Below, piece after piece: positions 11,462-21,202 of a stretch of 64,000 bases of DNA; the stretch's first letter is position 1; the number at the start of each line of letters is the position of its first letter. The translations under genes were made by a program, and so were the position numbers. Source of the stretch: Pseudarthrobacter sp. C4D7 (GTDB taxonomy: Bacteria > Actinomycetota > Actinomycetes > Actinomycetales > Micrococcaceae); NCBI RefSeq assembly GCF_013359725.1, contig NZ_JABFMW010000003.1:62001-126000 (forward strand), given 5' to 3'. The notes below the pieces were generated by a model. The model saw nothing but the letters and a program-made list of their open reading frames with translations. It was not told where the DNA came from and did no database searches.

Positions 11462-12130
11462 ATGAGCGTCACATTGGAAAACAACCTTGTGGGCGAGGGT
11501 GACCTCTCGCTCTCCGAGCAGGCCTACCGCCACCTCCGCGACCGCCTCATCATGCTGAACATCCGTCCGGGCGAGGCAATCAACGACGGCAAGCTGGCCG
11601 CCGAACTCGGCATCGGCCGCACGCCGGTCCGGGAAGCGCTCAAGCGCCTGGAAAGCGACCACCTCGTCGTTTCCTACCCCCGCCGCGGAACATTTGCCAC
11701 GATCGTGGACATCACCGAACTCGCCGACGTCTCGGAGCTGCGCGAGTCCCTGGAGCCGCTGGCCGCACGGCGCGCCGCCAAGCTGGCGACGCCGGCGCTG
11801 CGGGCGGAGATCCGGGAGACGGCGGCAGCGATCGCCACCATGGGCGATGACGACGACCCCTACGACCTCATGCGCTACGACATCAAGGTCCACCGGCTCA
11901 TCTACCGGGCCGCGGCCAATCCGCACCTTGAAGATGTCCTGATCAGGTACGACAACCTGGCCACGCGCATCTGGTGCATGGTGCTGGAAAAGGTACCGTC
12001 AGTTGCGTCCCACATCGCCGAGCATGTGGAGTTGCTGGAGGCAGTGGCCGACGGCGACGCGGACAGGGCGGGCAAGCTCGCCCTGGATCACGTCACCAGT
12101 TTCGAACAGGCCATCCGCAACGTCCTGTAG
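11462..12130 (+). CDS. GntR/FCD family transcriptional regulator of the sarcosine operon
   Basis: 222 residues. An N-terminal winged helix (about 15-80; recognition helix in GRTPVREALKRLES, then the wing SYPRRGTFAT) is followed by an all-helical FCD effector domain (about 85-215) with the metal-site pattern D..H (YDIKVHRLIY) and a later HVELLEAV. FCD regulators usually sense small organic acids or amino acids. GGGAGAG precedes the ATG. It is transcribed away from glyA and is the natural candidate to control that operon; whether it senses sarcosine, glycine or serine cannot be read from sequence. Confidence 0.88.
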   Translation: MSVTLENNLVGEGDLSLSEQAYRHLRDRLIMLNIRPGEAINDGKLAAELGIGRTPVREALKRLESDHLVVSYPRRGTFATIVDITELADVSELRESLEPLAARRAAKLATPALRAEIRETAAAIATMGDDDDPYDLMRYDIKVHRLIYRAAANPHLEDVLIRYDNLATRIWCMVLEKVPSVASHIAEHVELLEAVADGDADRAGKLALDHVTSFEQAIRNVL

Positions 12131-12132
12131 CT

Positions 12133-13368
12133 TTATGCGGCCGGCCCTTCCTGCACGGTCCGGGGTCCGGAGCGGGCAGCCTTGGGGAAAATCGCTAAAG
12201 GCTCCCGCCTGATTTGTATCAATGCGGATTCGACGGCCCCCTGGACCACCGCGTCCGCGCCGAGGGTGCTCGCCACCAGGGCCGGGAGCGGCAGGCCGGT
12301 ATCGGCGGGCAGCAGCCTGCGCGCATGCTCCAGGACCGGTCCGATCGCGCTTGAGATTCCGCCGGCAATGACCACCCGCTCAATGTCGAGCAGGCTGGAG
12401 AGGACTACGGCAATCCGGGCCAGCCGGGCACCAAGCCGGCCGATGATGTCCGCCGCCAAGGGATCGCCCCCGCGGGCGGCCTGGAACACGTCCTCGGCCT
12501 GGATGGCATCCCCGGACAGCTCCCGCAGGGAGGTGGTTCCCGCGTAGGACTGGATTTCCGCCCGGGCCCACTTCCGCGCCAGCGCCCCCAACCCGTCCGA
12601 GCCCCCGTCCCCGAGGCCCGGGCTGCTCTCGAACACGTCCAGGAAGCGCATTTCGCCGGCGCCGCCCTGGCGCCCGCGCAGCAGGCGCCCGTCCACGATC
12701 AATCCAGCACCAAAGCGTTCCCCGGACAGCAGGGTTGCCACGTTGGCCGACGGCTCCTGGGCCTGCTCTGCCACGGCGGCGAGGTTGGCGTCATTCTCGA
12801 TACTGACCGCGCCCGGGAGCGCCTTGGCGAAGCCGGCATTCATGAGCTGCCAGAACTCCCCTCCGGCCGGAGACAAGCCGGCGGAGTCCACGGGCGCCGG
12901 AACGCCCACCACCGTCAGCAGGACGTCACTGGCGCCGCATCCCGCATCACTGAGTGTGCGGCTTATCAGTTCCTGCGCAGCCGCAACGCGTCCGGCCCGC
13001 CCCAGCGCATGCGAGTCGATGTTCCGGCGGCGCTTGCCAAGCTGACGGCCGCGCAGGTCTGCCACGAGGGCGGTGAGGCAGCTTTCGCCGGCGTCCAGTC
13101 CCACCACGACGCCCGCAGCCTCGCGAAGCTGGTAGCGGCGGGCCGGCCGCCCCTTGGAGGCGGGCACCCCGGCGCCGTCCACCACTTCCTCGAGCCACCC
13201 GGCGTCCACCAGCCCGTCACAGACGCCCAGCACGGTGGCGCGCGTGAGCCCGGTCGCGGCCATGGCCTCGCCCGCGGTAAACACCTGCTCCTGAAGGGCA
13301 AACCGCAACAGTGCTTCCGAATTGATTTGCCGTAACAGCTGGGTCGAGCTCGCCGTTGTTCCGTCCAC
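12133..13368 (-). CDS. ROK family transcriptional repressor of the sugar operon
   Basis: 411 residues. An N-terminal helix-turn-helix (about residues 8-65, ATGLTRATVLGVCDGLVDAG) is joined to an actin-like ROK sugar-binding domain with VVGLDAGESCLTALVADL near residue 87 and the Gly-rich GERFGAGLIVDGRLLRG. The usual ROK zinc-site cysteines (CxCGxxGC) are not evident. It starts at GTG with no separate ribosome site; a -10 (TATCGT, 13380-13375) ends 6 nt before it, so the message may be leaderless. It diverges from the solute-binding protein gene and probably represses that operon. The gene ends 2 bp from the convergent gntR stop. Confidence 0.85.
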   Translation of the reverse strand: MDGTTASSTQLLRQINSEALLRFALQEQVFTAGEAMAATGLTRATVLGVCDGLVDAGWLEEVVDGAGVPASKGRPARRYQLREAAGVVVGLDAGESCLTALVADLRGRQLGKRRRNIDSHALGRAGRVAAAQELISRTLSDAGCGASDVLLTVVGVPAPVDSAGLSPAGGEFWQLMNAGFAKALPGAVSIENDANLAAVAEQAQEPSANVATLLSGERFGAGLIVDGRLLRGRQGGAGEMRFLDVFESSPGLGDGGSDGLGALARKWARAEIQSYAGTTSLRELSGDAIQAEDVFQAARGGDPLAADIIGRLGARLARIAVVLSSLLDIERVVIAGGISSAIGPVLEHARRLLPADTGLPLPALVASTLGADAVVQGAVESALIQIRREPLAIFPKAARSGPRTVQEGPAA

Positions 13369-13406
13369 CCCTTGACGATAGCCCCCCCATCCCCCATCCT
13401 CATATA

Positions 13407-13425
13407 GGACCTAAATATAAGATCC
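13407..13425. promoter_or_regulatory. Candidate ROK operator between the repressor and sugar operon
   Basis: An imperfect dyad of 19 bp with GGA at one end and TCC at the other around an AT-rich centre (six of nine positions symmetrical), in the only AT-rich stretch of the 90-bp divergent intergenic region. NagC/XylR-type ROK repressors favour AT-rich dyads. It is weak as a motif and supported mainly by position. Confidence 0.35.
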
Positions 13426-13458
13426 AAATAAATTCTCTTCGAAAGCCCATAGGAGCCG

Positions 13459-14736
13459 ATGTTGCCACCTTTGACGCCTGCAGGGACGCGAGTCTCCCGA
13501 CGCACTTTCCTCGCCGCTGCCGGAGGTTCGCTGGCCGCCATCGGCCTGGCCGGGTGCGCGCCGGCAGCTGCCGCCCCGACCATCACGTTCCACCAGTCGA
13601 AGCCGGAGGCGGTCCCGTACTTCCGCGACCTCGCGGCAAAGTTCACCGCGTCGCAGGACCGGTATCGCGTCCTGCATGACATGGCCACAAATCTTTCCGC
13701 CAGCTTTGTCCGCAGCAGTCCCCCGGACCTCGGCTGCCTCAACTACAACCTCGAGATGGCACGGTTCATGGAACGCGGGGCCCTCGCTGACCTCTCCGAC
13801 CTGCCGGAAGCGGGCTCCATTCGGGACGACGTCCTGGACCTCACCAACTGGTATCCCACCTACCCTGGCCGCACCAGTGTTATCCCCTACTCGGTCATGG
13901 CCGCCTCCGTGATCTATAACCGCCGTATCTTCGAAGCAAACGGCCTCTCAGTCCCCACCACCTGGGATGAACTCATCGAGGTGTGCGAGCGGCTCAAGGC
14001 AGCTGGAATCACGCCCATCTACGGAACGTTCCGGGACCCCTGGACCATTGCGCAGGGCCTCTTCGACTACACGGTGGGCGGCATGGTGGACGTGCGGGGC
14101 TTCTACCAGTCCATGCACCAGGTGGGCGAAAAAGTTGGGCCCGATTCCGAGGTCTCGTTCCAGAAAACCCTGCTGGAGCCCGTCCGGCGCATGGTCCAGC
14201 TGAAGAAGTACGTCAATCCCGACGCCGCCAGCCGGGGCTACGGGGACGGCAACACCGCCATGGCCCAGGGGCAGGCAGCGATGTATTTCCAGGGTCCGTG
14301 GGCCTTCGGGGAAATCGAAAAGGCCGCAACCGACCTTGACCTCGGCACCTTTCCGCTGCCCATGACCGACAACCCTGCCGACCTCAAGGTCCGCGTCAAC
14401 ATCGACCTCTCGCTCTGGGTCCCCCAGGTTTCGAATGGCCAGCAGGGCGCACGGGCCTTCCTCCAGTACCTGATGCAGCCGGAGATCCAGAACCCGTACA
14501 ACGCCAAGTTCCTGGGCTTTGGCACCGTCAAGGATGCCCCGCCGGTCACGGACCCGCGGATCACCGAGATGCAGAAGTACTACGACGAGGGCCGCTTCTA
14601 CATGGGCGCCTCCCAGTTCATCCCCAACACGATTCCGGCCGCCAACTACATCCAGTCGATCATGGGCGGCGCTGATCCCGAGGCCACGCTGCGCCGGATG
14701 GACGCCGACTGGGCCCGCCTGGCTTTCCGCGCGTAA
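13459..14736 (+). CDS. Sugar ABC transporter, solute-binding lipoprotein
   Basis: 425 residues. The Tat-type signal RRTFLAAAGGSLAAIGLAGC carries a twin-arginine at 14-15 and a lipobox ending at Cys33, so it is an exported lipoprotein. The mature part is a type-1 extracellular solute-binding protein (CUT1) with YSVMAASVIYNRRIFEANGL and GQAAMYFQGPWAFGEIEKA as familiar ligand-cleft segments. The ATG has AGGAG only 3 nt upstream; the next codon, TTG at 13462, would have 6 nt and cannot be excluded. First gene of the operon with two permeases and three glycan enzymes; no ATPase gene is present, so a shared MsiK-type ATPase is likely. Confidence 0.9.
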   Translation: MLPPLTPAGTRVSRRTFLAAAGGSLAAIGLAGCAPAAAAPTITFHQSKPEAVPYFRDLAAKFTASQDRYRVLHDMATNLSASFVRSSPPDLGCLNYNLEMARFMERGALADLSDLPEAGSIRDDVLDLTNWYPTYPGRTSVIPYSVMAASVIYNRRIFEANGLSVPTTWDELIEVCERLKAAGITPIYGTFRDPWTIAQGLFDYTVGGMVDVRGFYQSMHQVGEKVGPDSEVSFQKTLLEPVRRMVQLKKYVNPDAASRGYGDGNTAMAQGQAAMYFQGPWAFGEIEKAATDLDLGTFPLPMTDNPADLKVRVNIDLSLWVPQVSNGQQGARAFLQYLMQPEIQNPYNAKFLGFGTVKDAPPVTDPRITEMQKYYDEGRFYMGASQFIPNTIPAANYIQSIMGGADPEATLRRMDADWARLAFRA

Positions 14737-14774
14737 CCACACTTCCGATCCAAGGCACGAAACGAGGACCATCC

Positions 14775-15713
14775 ATGTCATCAATGACGAGACCTTCGAC
14801 CAGGGCGGTGGTGACGGCGCCCCCAGCGGCCAAGGCACCACGGGCGCGCAAAAGCCGTGTTGATCCGCTCTACTACTTCTTCCTCTTCCCTTCCCTGGCG
14901 ATCTTCACGCTCGCCGTCACGCTGCCTGCCGTGCTGGGCTTCGTGTACAGCTTCACCAACTCCGTGGGGTTCGGCGACTTCCAGTTCATCGGCTTCCGGA
15001 ATTTCATCGCCGTCTTCCAGGACGACGGCATCCTTGGGTCCTACGGCTTTACGCTGGCGTTCTCGCTGGTGACGGTCATCCTGGTGAACATCGTGGCCTT
15101 CCTCCTGGCGCTGGGACTCACCTCCCGGGTCCGCTTCCGGGCCGCCCTGCGCACGGTGTTCGTGATCCCGATGGTGATCTCCGGCATCGTCATCGCTTTC
15201 GTGTTCCAGTACCTCTTCTCCAATTCGCTGCCGTTGCTGGGCCAGGGGCTGGGAATTGAGGTGCTCTCCTCAAGCATCCTGGCGAACCCGGATCTTGCCT
15301 GGGTGGGGATCGTTTTCGTCACCGCGTGGCAGTCGGTTCCCAGTGCCATGCTGATCTACATCGCCGGCCTCCTGACCGTTCCGCCGGAGGTGTACGAGGC
15401 CAGCTCCATTGACGGCGCTTCGCCCTGGCACAACCTGCGGCACATCACCCTTCCCCTGGTCGCCGGGTACGCGGTCATCAACACGGTGCTGGGCTTCAAG
15501 AACTACCTCAATGCCTACGACATCATCGTCGGCCTCACCGACGGCGGCCCCGGCGTCTCCACCCGCAGCGTAGCCATGGCGATCTTCCGCGGTTTCGAAG
15601 GCGGCGACTACGCCTACCAGATGGCCAACGCCGTAATCTTCTTCCTCATCAGCGTCGCCATTGCACTTATCCAGCTTCGTTTCACCCGCAGCAAAGGAGG
15701 GATCGCAGCATGA
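14775..15713 (+). CDS. Sugar ABC transporter permease (MalF type)
   Basis: 312 residues with six predicted membrane helices and the EAA loop YEASSIDGASPWHNLRHITL (about residues 207-226), where the ATPase docks. The basic, Pro-rich N-terminus stays cytoplasmic. Starts 38 bp after the binding protein and overlaps the second permease by 4 bp. The order binding protein, MalF-like, MalG-like is standard for CUT1 importers of oligosaccharides. Confidence 0.92.
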   Translation: MSSMTRPSTRAVVTAPPAAKAPRARKSRVDPLYYFFLFPSLAIFTLAVTLPAVLGFVYSFTNSVGFGDFQFIGFRNFIAVFQDDGILGSYGFTLAFSLVTVILVNIVAFLLALGLTSRVRFRAALRTVFVIPMVISGIVIAFVFQYLFSNSLPLLGQGLGIEVLSSSILANPDLAWVGIVFVTAWQSVPSAMLIYIAGLLTVPPEVYEASSIDGASPWHNLRHITLPLVAGYAVINTVLGFKNYLNAYDIIVGLTDGGPGVSTRSVAMAIFRGFEGGDYAYQMANAVIFFLISVAIALIQLRFTRSKGGIAA

Positions 15714-16597
15714 GCAACGCGACCCAGACCATCCCAGCACAACCACTGGCCACCGGGAAGCGCCGGTTTGGCGGCGGCCCGGAACGCACCAACTGGCCGG
15801 CCACTGCCATCCTGATCCTCTGCACCCTCGGTGTGCTCGTCCCGCTGTATGTCACCATCAGCATGGCGTTCAAGACCACGGGACAGGCAGTGGACGGCAA
15901 CGCGTTCTCCCTGCCCAGCCCGTTGACCCTCGACAGCTTTGTCCAGGCCTGGACACTCACCAACTTCCCCCGCGGCTTCATGATCTCCGTGTTCGTGTCC
16001 GTCACCGCCGTCGCCGGCGAGATTGTTGTATCGGCGCTGGCAGCCTACGCAATCGTCCGCAACTGGGACCGCAGGGTGTTCCGCTGGTCGTTCTTCTACC
16101 TGCTTGCGGCAATGTTCATCCCCTTCCCCGTGGTGGCGCTGCCGCAGATCCAGCTCACGGGGTTGGTAGGACTGGACAACCCGCTGGGCGTCGCAATCCT
16201 GCACATCGTTTTTGCCCTGGCGTTCAACACGATGCTGTTCACGGCATTCCTGCGCTCCATCCCCCTGGAACTGGAGGAGAGCATGCGCATGGACGGCGCC
16301 GGAACGTGGCAGGTCTTCTGGAGGCTCATCTTTCCGCTGCTCGGCCCCATGAGCGCCACCGTCGGCATCTTCGCCTTCATCGCTTCGTGGAACGACTTCA
16401 TGATGCCCTCCCTCATCATCTCCGATCCGGAACTGCAGACCATCCCGGTGCTCCAGAAGATGTTCCAGACGCAGTTCAGCAACAGCTACAACGTTGCCTT
16501 CGCCTCCTACCTGATGGCGATGGCACCGGCCATCGTCGTGTACCTCTTTACCCAGCGCTGGGTCATGTCCGGCCTCACCCAGGGCGCCGTCAAGTAA
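15710..16597 (+). CDS. Sugar ABC transporter permease (MalG type)
   Basis: 295 residues with six predicted helices. The EAA loop begins EESMRMDGAGTWQVFWRLIF (about 187-206) and the C-terminus (VMSGLTQGAVK) is the classical end of MalG-like permeases. Translationally coupled to the previous permease (ATGA). Pairs with it to form the channel. The substrate is not readable from the permeases; the downstream enzymes point to an alpha-glucoside. Confidence 0.92.
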   Translation: MSNATQTIPAQPLATGKRRFGGGPERTNWPATAILILCTLGVLVPLYVTISMAFKTTGQAVDGNAFSLPSPLTLDSFVQAWTLTNFPRGFMISVFVSVTAVAGEIVVSALAAYAIVRNWDRRVFRWSFFYLLAAMFIPFPVVALPQIQLTGLVGLDNPLGVAILHIVFALAFNTMLFTAFLRSIPLELEESMRMDGAGTWQVFWRLIFPLLGPMSATVGIFAFIASWNDFMMPSLIISDPELQTIPVLQKMFQTQFSNSYNVAFASYLMAMAPAIVVYLFTQRWVMSGLTQGAVK

Positions 16598-16648
16598 CCT
16601 CCGCGCCCGCCGGGACAACCCCCACCCACCACCACTGAAGGAACAATC

Positions 16649-18361
16649 TTGCCCACCACTGCCACCGTGGCCACCCGCACCGACGCATCCAGGATGGACG
16701 ATCCCAACTGGTGGCGCCAAGCGTCCGTGTACCAGATCTACCCCCGCAGCTTCGCCGACTCCAACGGCGACGGCATCGGCGACCTGAACGGCATCACCGC
16801 CAAGGTCCCGTACCTGGAAACCCTGGGCATCGACGCCGTCTGGCTGAGCCCCTTCTACCCCTCAGCCCTGGCCGACGGCGGCTATGACGTGGACGATTAC
16901 CGCAACGTGGACCCGCGGTTGGGTTCGCTGGAGGACTTTGACCGGATGGCCCACGCCCTGCATGCGGCCGGCATCAAACTGATCGTGGACATCGTGCCCA
17001 ACCACTCTTCGGACCGGCATGAGTGGTTCCGTGAAGCACTGGCCGCACCCAAGGGGTCCGCCGCCCGCGACCGCTACATCTTCCGCGACGGGCTCGGCGA
17101 AAACGGTGACCTGCCGCCGTCGGACTGGGAATCCGTTTTCGGCGGCCCGGCGTGGGAGCGCATCACCGAACCCGACGGCACCCCCGGCCAGTGGTACATG
17201 CACATCTTCGCCAGGGAACAGCCCGACTTCAATTGGGACAACCCCGAAGTCCGGGACGACTTCCTCAAAACCCTGCGCTTCTGGTCCGACCGGGGCGTGG
17301 ACGGCTTCCGCATTGACGTGGCCCATGCCTTGACCAAGAACCTCGAGGACACGCTGCCCAGCACGGCAGACCTCGAGGCCCAGGGCGAAGCACTGTACCT
17401 CGAGGGCCGGCACCCGTACTGGGACCGGGACGACGTCCACGACATCTATGCGCAATGGCGCAAGGTGTTCAACGAGTACAACCCGCCGCGGACCGCAGTG
17501 GCCGAGGCATGGGTGCACGCGGACCGCCGGGCCCGCTACGCCAGCCCGGAGGGCCTGGGCCAGGCCTTCAACTTCGACCTGCTGCAGGCCGACTTCGACG
17601 CCGCCCAGTTCCGGGGGACCATCACGAAGAACCTGGCCGAGGCGGACGCATCCGGCGCATCCTCCACCTGGGTGTTCTCCAACCACGACGTGGTCCGTCA
17701 CGCCACCCGGTACGGGCTGCCCGCGGCCGCGGACTCCGCCGGGGGCATCATGGCCGGGCAGGCGGGAAAGCAGTGGCTGCTTACCGGCGGCAGGCAGCAG
17801 GACGTGGACGTGGAACTTGGCCTTCGCCGGGCCCGCGCGGCATCCCTGCTGATGTTCGCCCTGCCCGGCTCCGCGTACCTGTACCAGGGCGAGGAACTGG
17901 GCCTGCAGGAAGTCGGCTGCGAAATTGCCGACTCAGAGCGCCAGGATCCGTCCTTCTTCCGCAACAAGGGCGTGGAGATCGGCCGCGACGGCTGCCGGGT
18001 CCCGCTGCCCTGGACAACTGCGGGAAGCTCCTTCGGCTTCGGAGCCGGCGGCTCCCACCTGCCACAGCCGGAATGGTTTGCCGGCAGCTCCGTGGAAGCC
18101 CAGGAAGCGAAGGAGGGTTCCACGCTGGCTCTCTACCGCACGGCCCTGGCGCTGCGCGGTGAACTGCAGGCCGCCGAAACGCTGGAGTGGCTGGACACCG
18201 GCCGGGATGACGTGCTGGCCTTCCGCCGCCCCAACGGCTGGACCTGCATCACGAACTTCGGCACGGAGCCCGCCGGGCTGCCCGATGGTGAGGTGCTGGT
18301 TTCGAGCTCTCCGCTGGAAGCAGGCACGCTGCCCGGCTCCGCCACGGCATGGCTCCGGTGA
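16649..18361 (+). CDS. GH13 alpha-glucosidase (oligo-1,6-glucosidase / sucrase-like)
   Basis: 570 residues, intracellular (no signal). Glycoside hydrolase family 13 with the barrel motifs in order: DIVPNH (about 114-119), the nucleophile Asp223 in GFRIDVAH, the acid/base Glu286 in AVAEAWVH and the transition-state Asp347 in FSNHDVV. Starts at TTG 16649 with GAAGGA about 6 nt upstream; ATG 16694 is an alternative that loses only the unconserved head. It should hydrolyse the imported disaccharide or oligosaccharide to glucose; alpha-1,4, alpha-1,6 or sucrose cannot be separated from sequence. The 3' end overlaps the kinase gene by 13 bp. Confidence 0.9.
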   Translation: MPTTATVATRTDASRMDDPNWWRQASVYQIYPRSFADSNGDGIGDLNGITAKVPYLETLGIDAVWLSPFYPSALADGGYDVDDYRNVDPRLGSLEDFDRMAHALHAAGIKLIVDIVPNHSSDRHEWFREALAAPKGSAARDRYIFRDGLGENGDLPPSDWESVFGGPAWERITEPDGTPGQWYMHIFAREQPDFNWDNPEVRDDFLKTLRFWSDRGVDGFRIDVAHALTKNLEDTLPSTADLEAQGEALYLEGRHPYWDRDDVHDIYAQWRKVFNEYNPPRTAVAEAWVHADRRARYASPEGLGQAFNFDLLQADFDAAQFRGTITKNLAEADASGASSTWVFSNHDVVRHATRYGLPAAADSAGGIMAGQAGKQWLLTGGRQQDVDVELGLRRARAASLLMFALPGSAYLYQGEELGLQEVGCEIADSERQDPSFFRNKGVEIGRDGCRVPLPWTTAGSSFGFGAGGSHLPQPEWFAGSSVEAQEAKEGSTLALYRTALALRGELQAAETLEWLDTGRDDVLAFRRPNGWTCITNFGTEPAGLPDGEVLVSSSPLEAGTLPGSATAWLR

Positions 18362-19149
18362 CGGCCGCCGTCAGCACCCTGCCCCGGCGGGCTTTCCACA
18401 TCGGCATCGATGTTGGCGGCACCTGGATCAAGGGCGCCCTCATTGATGTTGCCAACGGCACTCCCGCCGGCGCTGTCCGCCGCCTGCAGACACCTTCGTG
18501 CGGCAGCGTCGACGCCGTGGCCGGAACCATGGCCCGGCTCGTCACGGAACTCGACGCCGGCAACCCCGGGGCCACCGATCACACCGTGGGCGTCGCCATT
18601 CCCTCGATCGTGAAGCAGGGAGTGGCGAGGTCTGCGGCAAACCTGCACAGCGGCTGGATCGGGCTGGACGTCCAGTCCTACCTGCAATCCAGGCTTGGCC
18701 GGCCCGTCCGCGTCGTCAATGACGCGGACGCCGCCGGCCTGGCCGAAACGCAGTACGGCGCCGGGGCAGCCACCCGGGGCGTTGTGCTGGTCCTGACCCT
18801 GGGCACCGGCATTGGCTCGGCCCTGATCGTGGACGGCAGGCTGGTACCCAACTTCGAGCTGGGCCATCTGGAAGTCGGCGGCTTCAAGGCGGAATCCCGC
18901 GCATCCGCCGTCGTCCGCGAAAACGAGGGCCTGGACTGGGTGGAATATGCCAGCCGGCTGCAGCGGTACCTCTCACATGTGGAGTTCCTGTTCTCGCCGG
19001 ACCTCATCATCATCGGCGGGGGAATATCGGCGTGCAGCCACGAATTCCTGCCCCGCCTGTCGCTGCGCAGCCCGGTCATCGCGGCGGGCCTGGAAAACTC
19101 GGCGGGCGTGGTGGGCGCTGCCCTGCAGGCAACCACCGGCCGCACCTGA
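18349..19149 (+). CDS. ROK family glucokinase (polyphosphate glucokinase-like)
   Basis: 266 residues. Actin-fold sugar kinase with the phosphate-1 loop IGIDVGGTWIKGALIDV (about 14-30), RVVNDADAAGLAE holding the catalytic Asp, and LTLGTGIGSALIVDG. The compact length, the absence of the ROK zinc cysteines and the C-terminal IIIGGGIS resemble actinobacterial polyphosphate/ATP glucokinases (PpgK). It would phosphorylate glucose released by the GH13 enzyme. Starts inside the end of that gene, so translation is probably coupled. Whether polyphosphate or ATP is the donor is open. Confidence 0.85.
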   Translation: MAPVTAAVSTLPRRAFHIGIDVGGTWIKGALIDVANGTPAGAVRRLQTPSCGSVDAVAGTMARLVTELDAGNPGATDHTVGVAIPSIVKQGVARSAANLHSGWIGLDVQSYLQSRLGRPVRVVNDADAAGLAETQYGAGAATRGVVLVLTLGTGIGSALIVDGRLVPNFELGHLEVGGFKAESRASAVVRENEGLDWVEYASRLQRYLSHVEFLFSPDLIIIGGGISACSHEFLPRLSLRSPVIAAGLENSAGVVGAALQATTGRT

Positions 19150-19237
19150 ATCAATCAAAGTCACCGCAGTGTGACGTGGAATACTTCAGTACACATGCCG
19201 CCGGACGTCCCGGCGGCGGCCGGAAGGGGCTGTGGCC

Positions 19238-21151
19238 ATGCAGGGAACCGTTAACGAGGACCAGGAAGCCCGCGACTTTGTGCTGTCCGCGTTGGCGCGG
19301 GAACGGAAGCTCGGCCTCGCAGCGGATCCAGGCTTTGACCGGCGCCTCGACAGGCATTTCCCTACGCTCCGCAGCCTCTTCCATTCCCTGTACGGTGACC
19401 GGACGGACTGGCTGGAGCAGCTCTCCGCGCTGGTGGTGCAGAGTGCCCGGTCCTGGCAGGAACGGCCGGCGGAGCTGAAGGTCCTAGATGCGGAGCGGGA
19501 GGAAAACCCGGACTGGTTCCAGTCCAACCGGATGCTGGGCGGCGTCTGCTACGTGGACCGCTATGCCGAAAGCCTGGCGGGGGTTCGGGAGCGCATCCCG
19601 TACTTCAAGGAGCTGGGCCTCACCTACCTCCACCTCATGCCGCTGTTCCTGGCCCCGGAACCGCACTCGGACGGCGGGTACGCGGTCTCCAGCTACCGCG
19701 AGGTCAACCCAAAACTGGGCACCATGGAGCAACTGCGTTCCCTGGCCGCCGAGCTGAAGGACAACGGCATCAGCCTGGTGGTGGACTTCATCTTCAACCA
19801 CACCTCGGATGAGCACGAGTGGGCCCGGAAGGCAGCCGCCGGCGACCCGGAATACAGCGACTACTACTGGATCTTCCCGGACCGGACCCTGCCGGACGCC
19901 TACGAAGCGGACGTGCGGGAAATCTTCCCCGAGAACCACCCGGGGTCCTTTATCCGGATGGCGGACGGCCGGTGGGTCTGGGCCACGTTCCACACCTACC
20001 AGTGGGACCTGAACTACGCCAACCCCGCTGTTTTCCGGGCCATGGCGGGCGAGATGCTGTTCCTGGCCAACCAGGGCGTGGACATCCTGCGCATGGACGC
20101 CGTGGCCTTCATCTGGAAGCAGCTGGGCACCCCCTGCGAGAACCTGCCGCAGGCACACACCCTGCTGCGGGCGTTCAACGCCGTGTGCCGGCTGGCGGCA
20201 CCGTCCCTGCTGTTCAAGTCCGAGGCCATCGTGCATCCGGACGAGGTGGCGCTCTACATCGACCGCAAGGAATGCCAGCTTTCCTACAACCCGCTGCAGA
20301 TGGCGCTCATTTGGGAATCCCTGGCCACCAGGGACGTCTCGCTGTTGGCCCAGGCGGTGCACCGGCGGCACAACATCCCGGATGGCACGGCGTGGGTGAA
20401 CTACGTCCGCAGCCACGACGACATCGGCTGGACCTTCGCGGACGAGGACGCGGCAGAACTGGGCATCAACGGCTTCGACCACCGCCGCTTCCTGAACTCC
20501 TTCTACGTCAACCGGTTCCCCGGCAGCTTCGCCCGCGGCGTCCCGTTCCAGGACAACCCCAAGACCGGTGACTGCCGGATTTCAGGCACGACGGCGTCCC
20601 TGTGCGGCATGGAGGTGGACCCGGCTGAGGCGGTGGAACGGATTCTCCTGGCCCACTCGGTGCCGTTCAGCACCGGCGGCGTCCCGCTGCTGTACTTGGG
20701 CGACGAGGTGGGGCAGGTCAACGACTATGGCTACGCGTCAGAACCCGGGCATGAGGAGGACAGCCGGTGGGTGCACCGGCCGCATTTCCCGGCCGAGCAG
20801 TACGCCCGCCGGCTGGACCCGGCCACACCGGAAGGCGCAGTCTTTGCGGGACTGAAGCGGATGATCGAGGTCCGCACCAGCACCCCGGAACTGGCGGGGA
20901 CCACGCTGGTCGACTTCGGCACCAACAACCGCTCAGTACTCGGCTACCAGCGGCCGGGGGCCCGGGAGGGTGATCCCACCATCCTGGCCCTGGCCAACTT
21001 CAGCGACTCCGCCCAAACGCTCCCTGCGGAAACGTTCGGCGGCTTCTCCTCAGCCGCCGTCGACCTTCTCTCCGAGGCAACCCTGCAGCTGGCCGACGGC
21101 GCCACCCTCCTTCCCCGGCAATACCTCTGGCTGCGCGTCATGCCACGGTAA
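19238..21151 (+). CDS. Amylosucrase (GH13_4)
   Basis: 637 residues, matching Neisseria polysaccharea amylosucrase (636) in length and, with a constant offset of one, in catalytic residues: nucleophile Asp287 in ILRMDAVAF, acid/base Glu329 in FKSEAIVHP and Asp394 in VRSHDDIGW correspond to Asp286, Glu328 and Asp393. [19 protein letters not shown] is also nearly identical. It transfers glucose from sucrose to an alpha-1,4-glucan and releases fructose. No signal peptide, so it acts in the cytoplasm. ATG 19238 has GGAAGGGG 8 nt upstream; GTG 19232 is too close. It follows the ABC importer and glucokinase genes, which suggests sucrose as the imported sugar. Confidence 0.9.
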   Translation: MQGTVNEDQEARDFVLSALARERKLGLAADPGFDRRLDRHFPTLRSLFHSLYGDRTDWLEQLSALVVQSARSWQERPAELKVLDAEREENPDWFQSNRMLGGVCYVDRYAESLAGVRERIPYFKELGLTYLHLMPLFLAPEPHSDGGYAVSSYREVNPKLGTMEQLRSLAAELKDNGISLVVDFIFNHTSDEHEWARKAAAGDPEYSDYYWIFPDRTLPDAYEADVREIFPENHPGSFIRMADGRWVWATFHTYQWDLNYANPAVFRAMAGEMLFLANQGVDILRMDAVAFIWKQLGTPCENLPQAHTLLRAFNAVCRLAAPSLLFKSEAIVHPDEVALYIDRKECQLSYNPLQMALIWESLATRDVSLLAQAVHRRHNIPDGTAWVNYVRSHDDIGWTFADEDAAELGINGFDHRRFLNSFYVNRFPGSFARGVPFQDNPKTGDCRISGTTASLCGMEVDPAEAVERILLAHSVPFSTGGVPLLYLGDEVGQVNDYGYASEPGHEEDSRWVHRPHFPAEQYARRLDPATPEGAVFAGLKRMIEVRTSTPELAGTTLVDFGTNNRSVLGYQRPGAREGDPTILALANFSDSAQTLPAETFGGFSSAAVDLLSEATLQLADGATLLPRQYLWLRVMPR

Positions 21152-21202
21152 CCGGAGGCCGGCAATTGGGACCTGGCCCCGGCCCGTGAAACCATACGGA
21201 TC

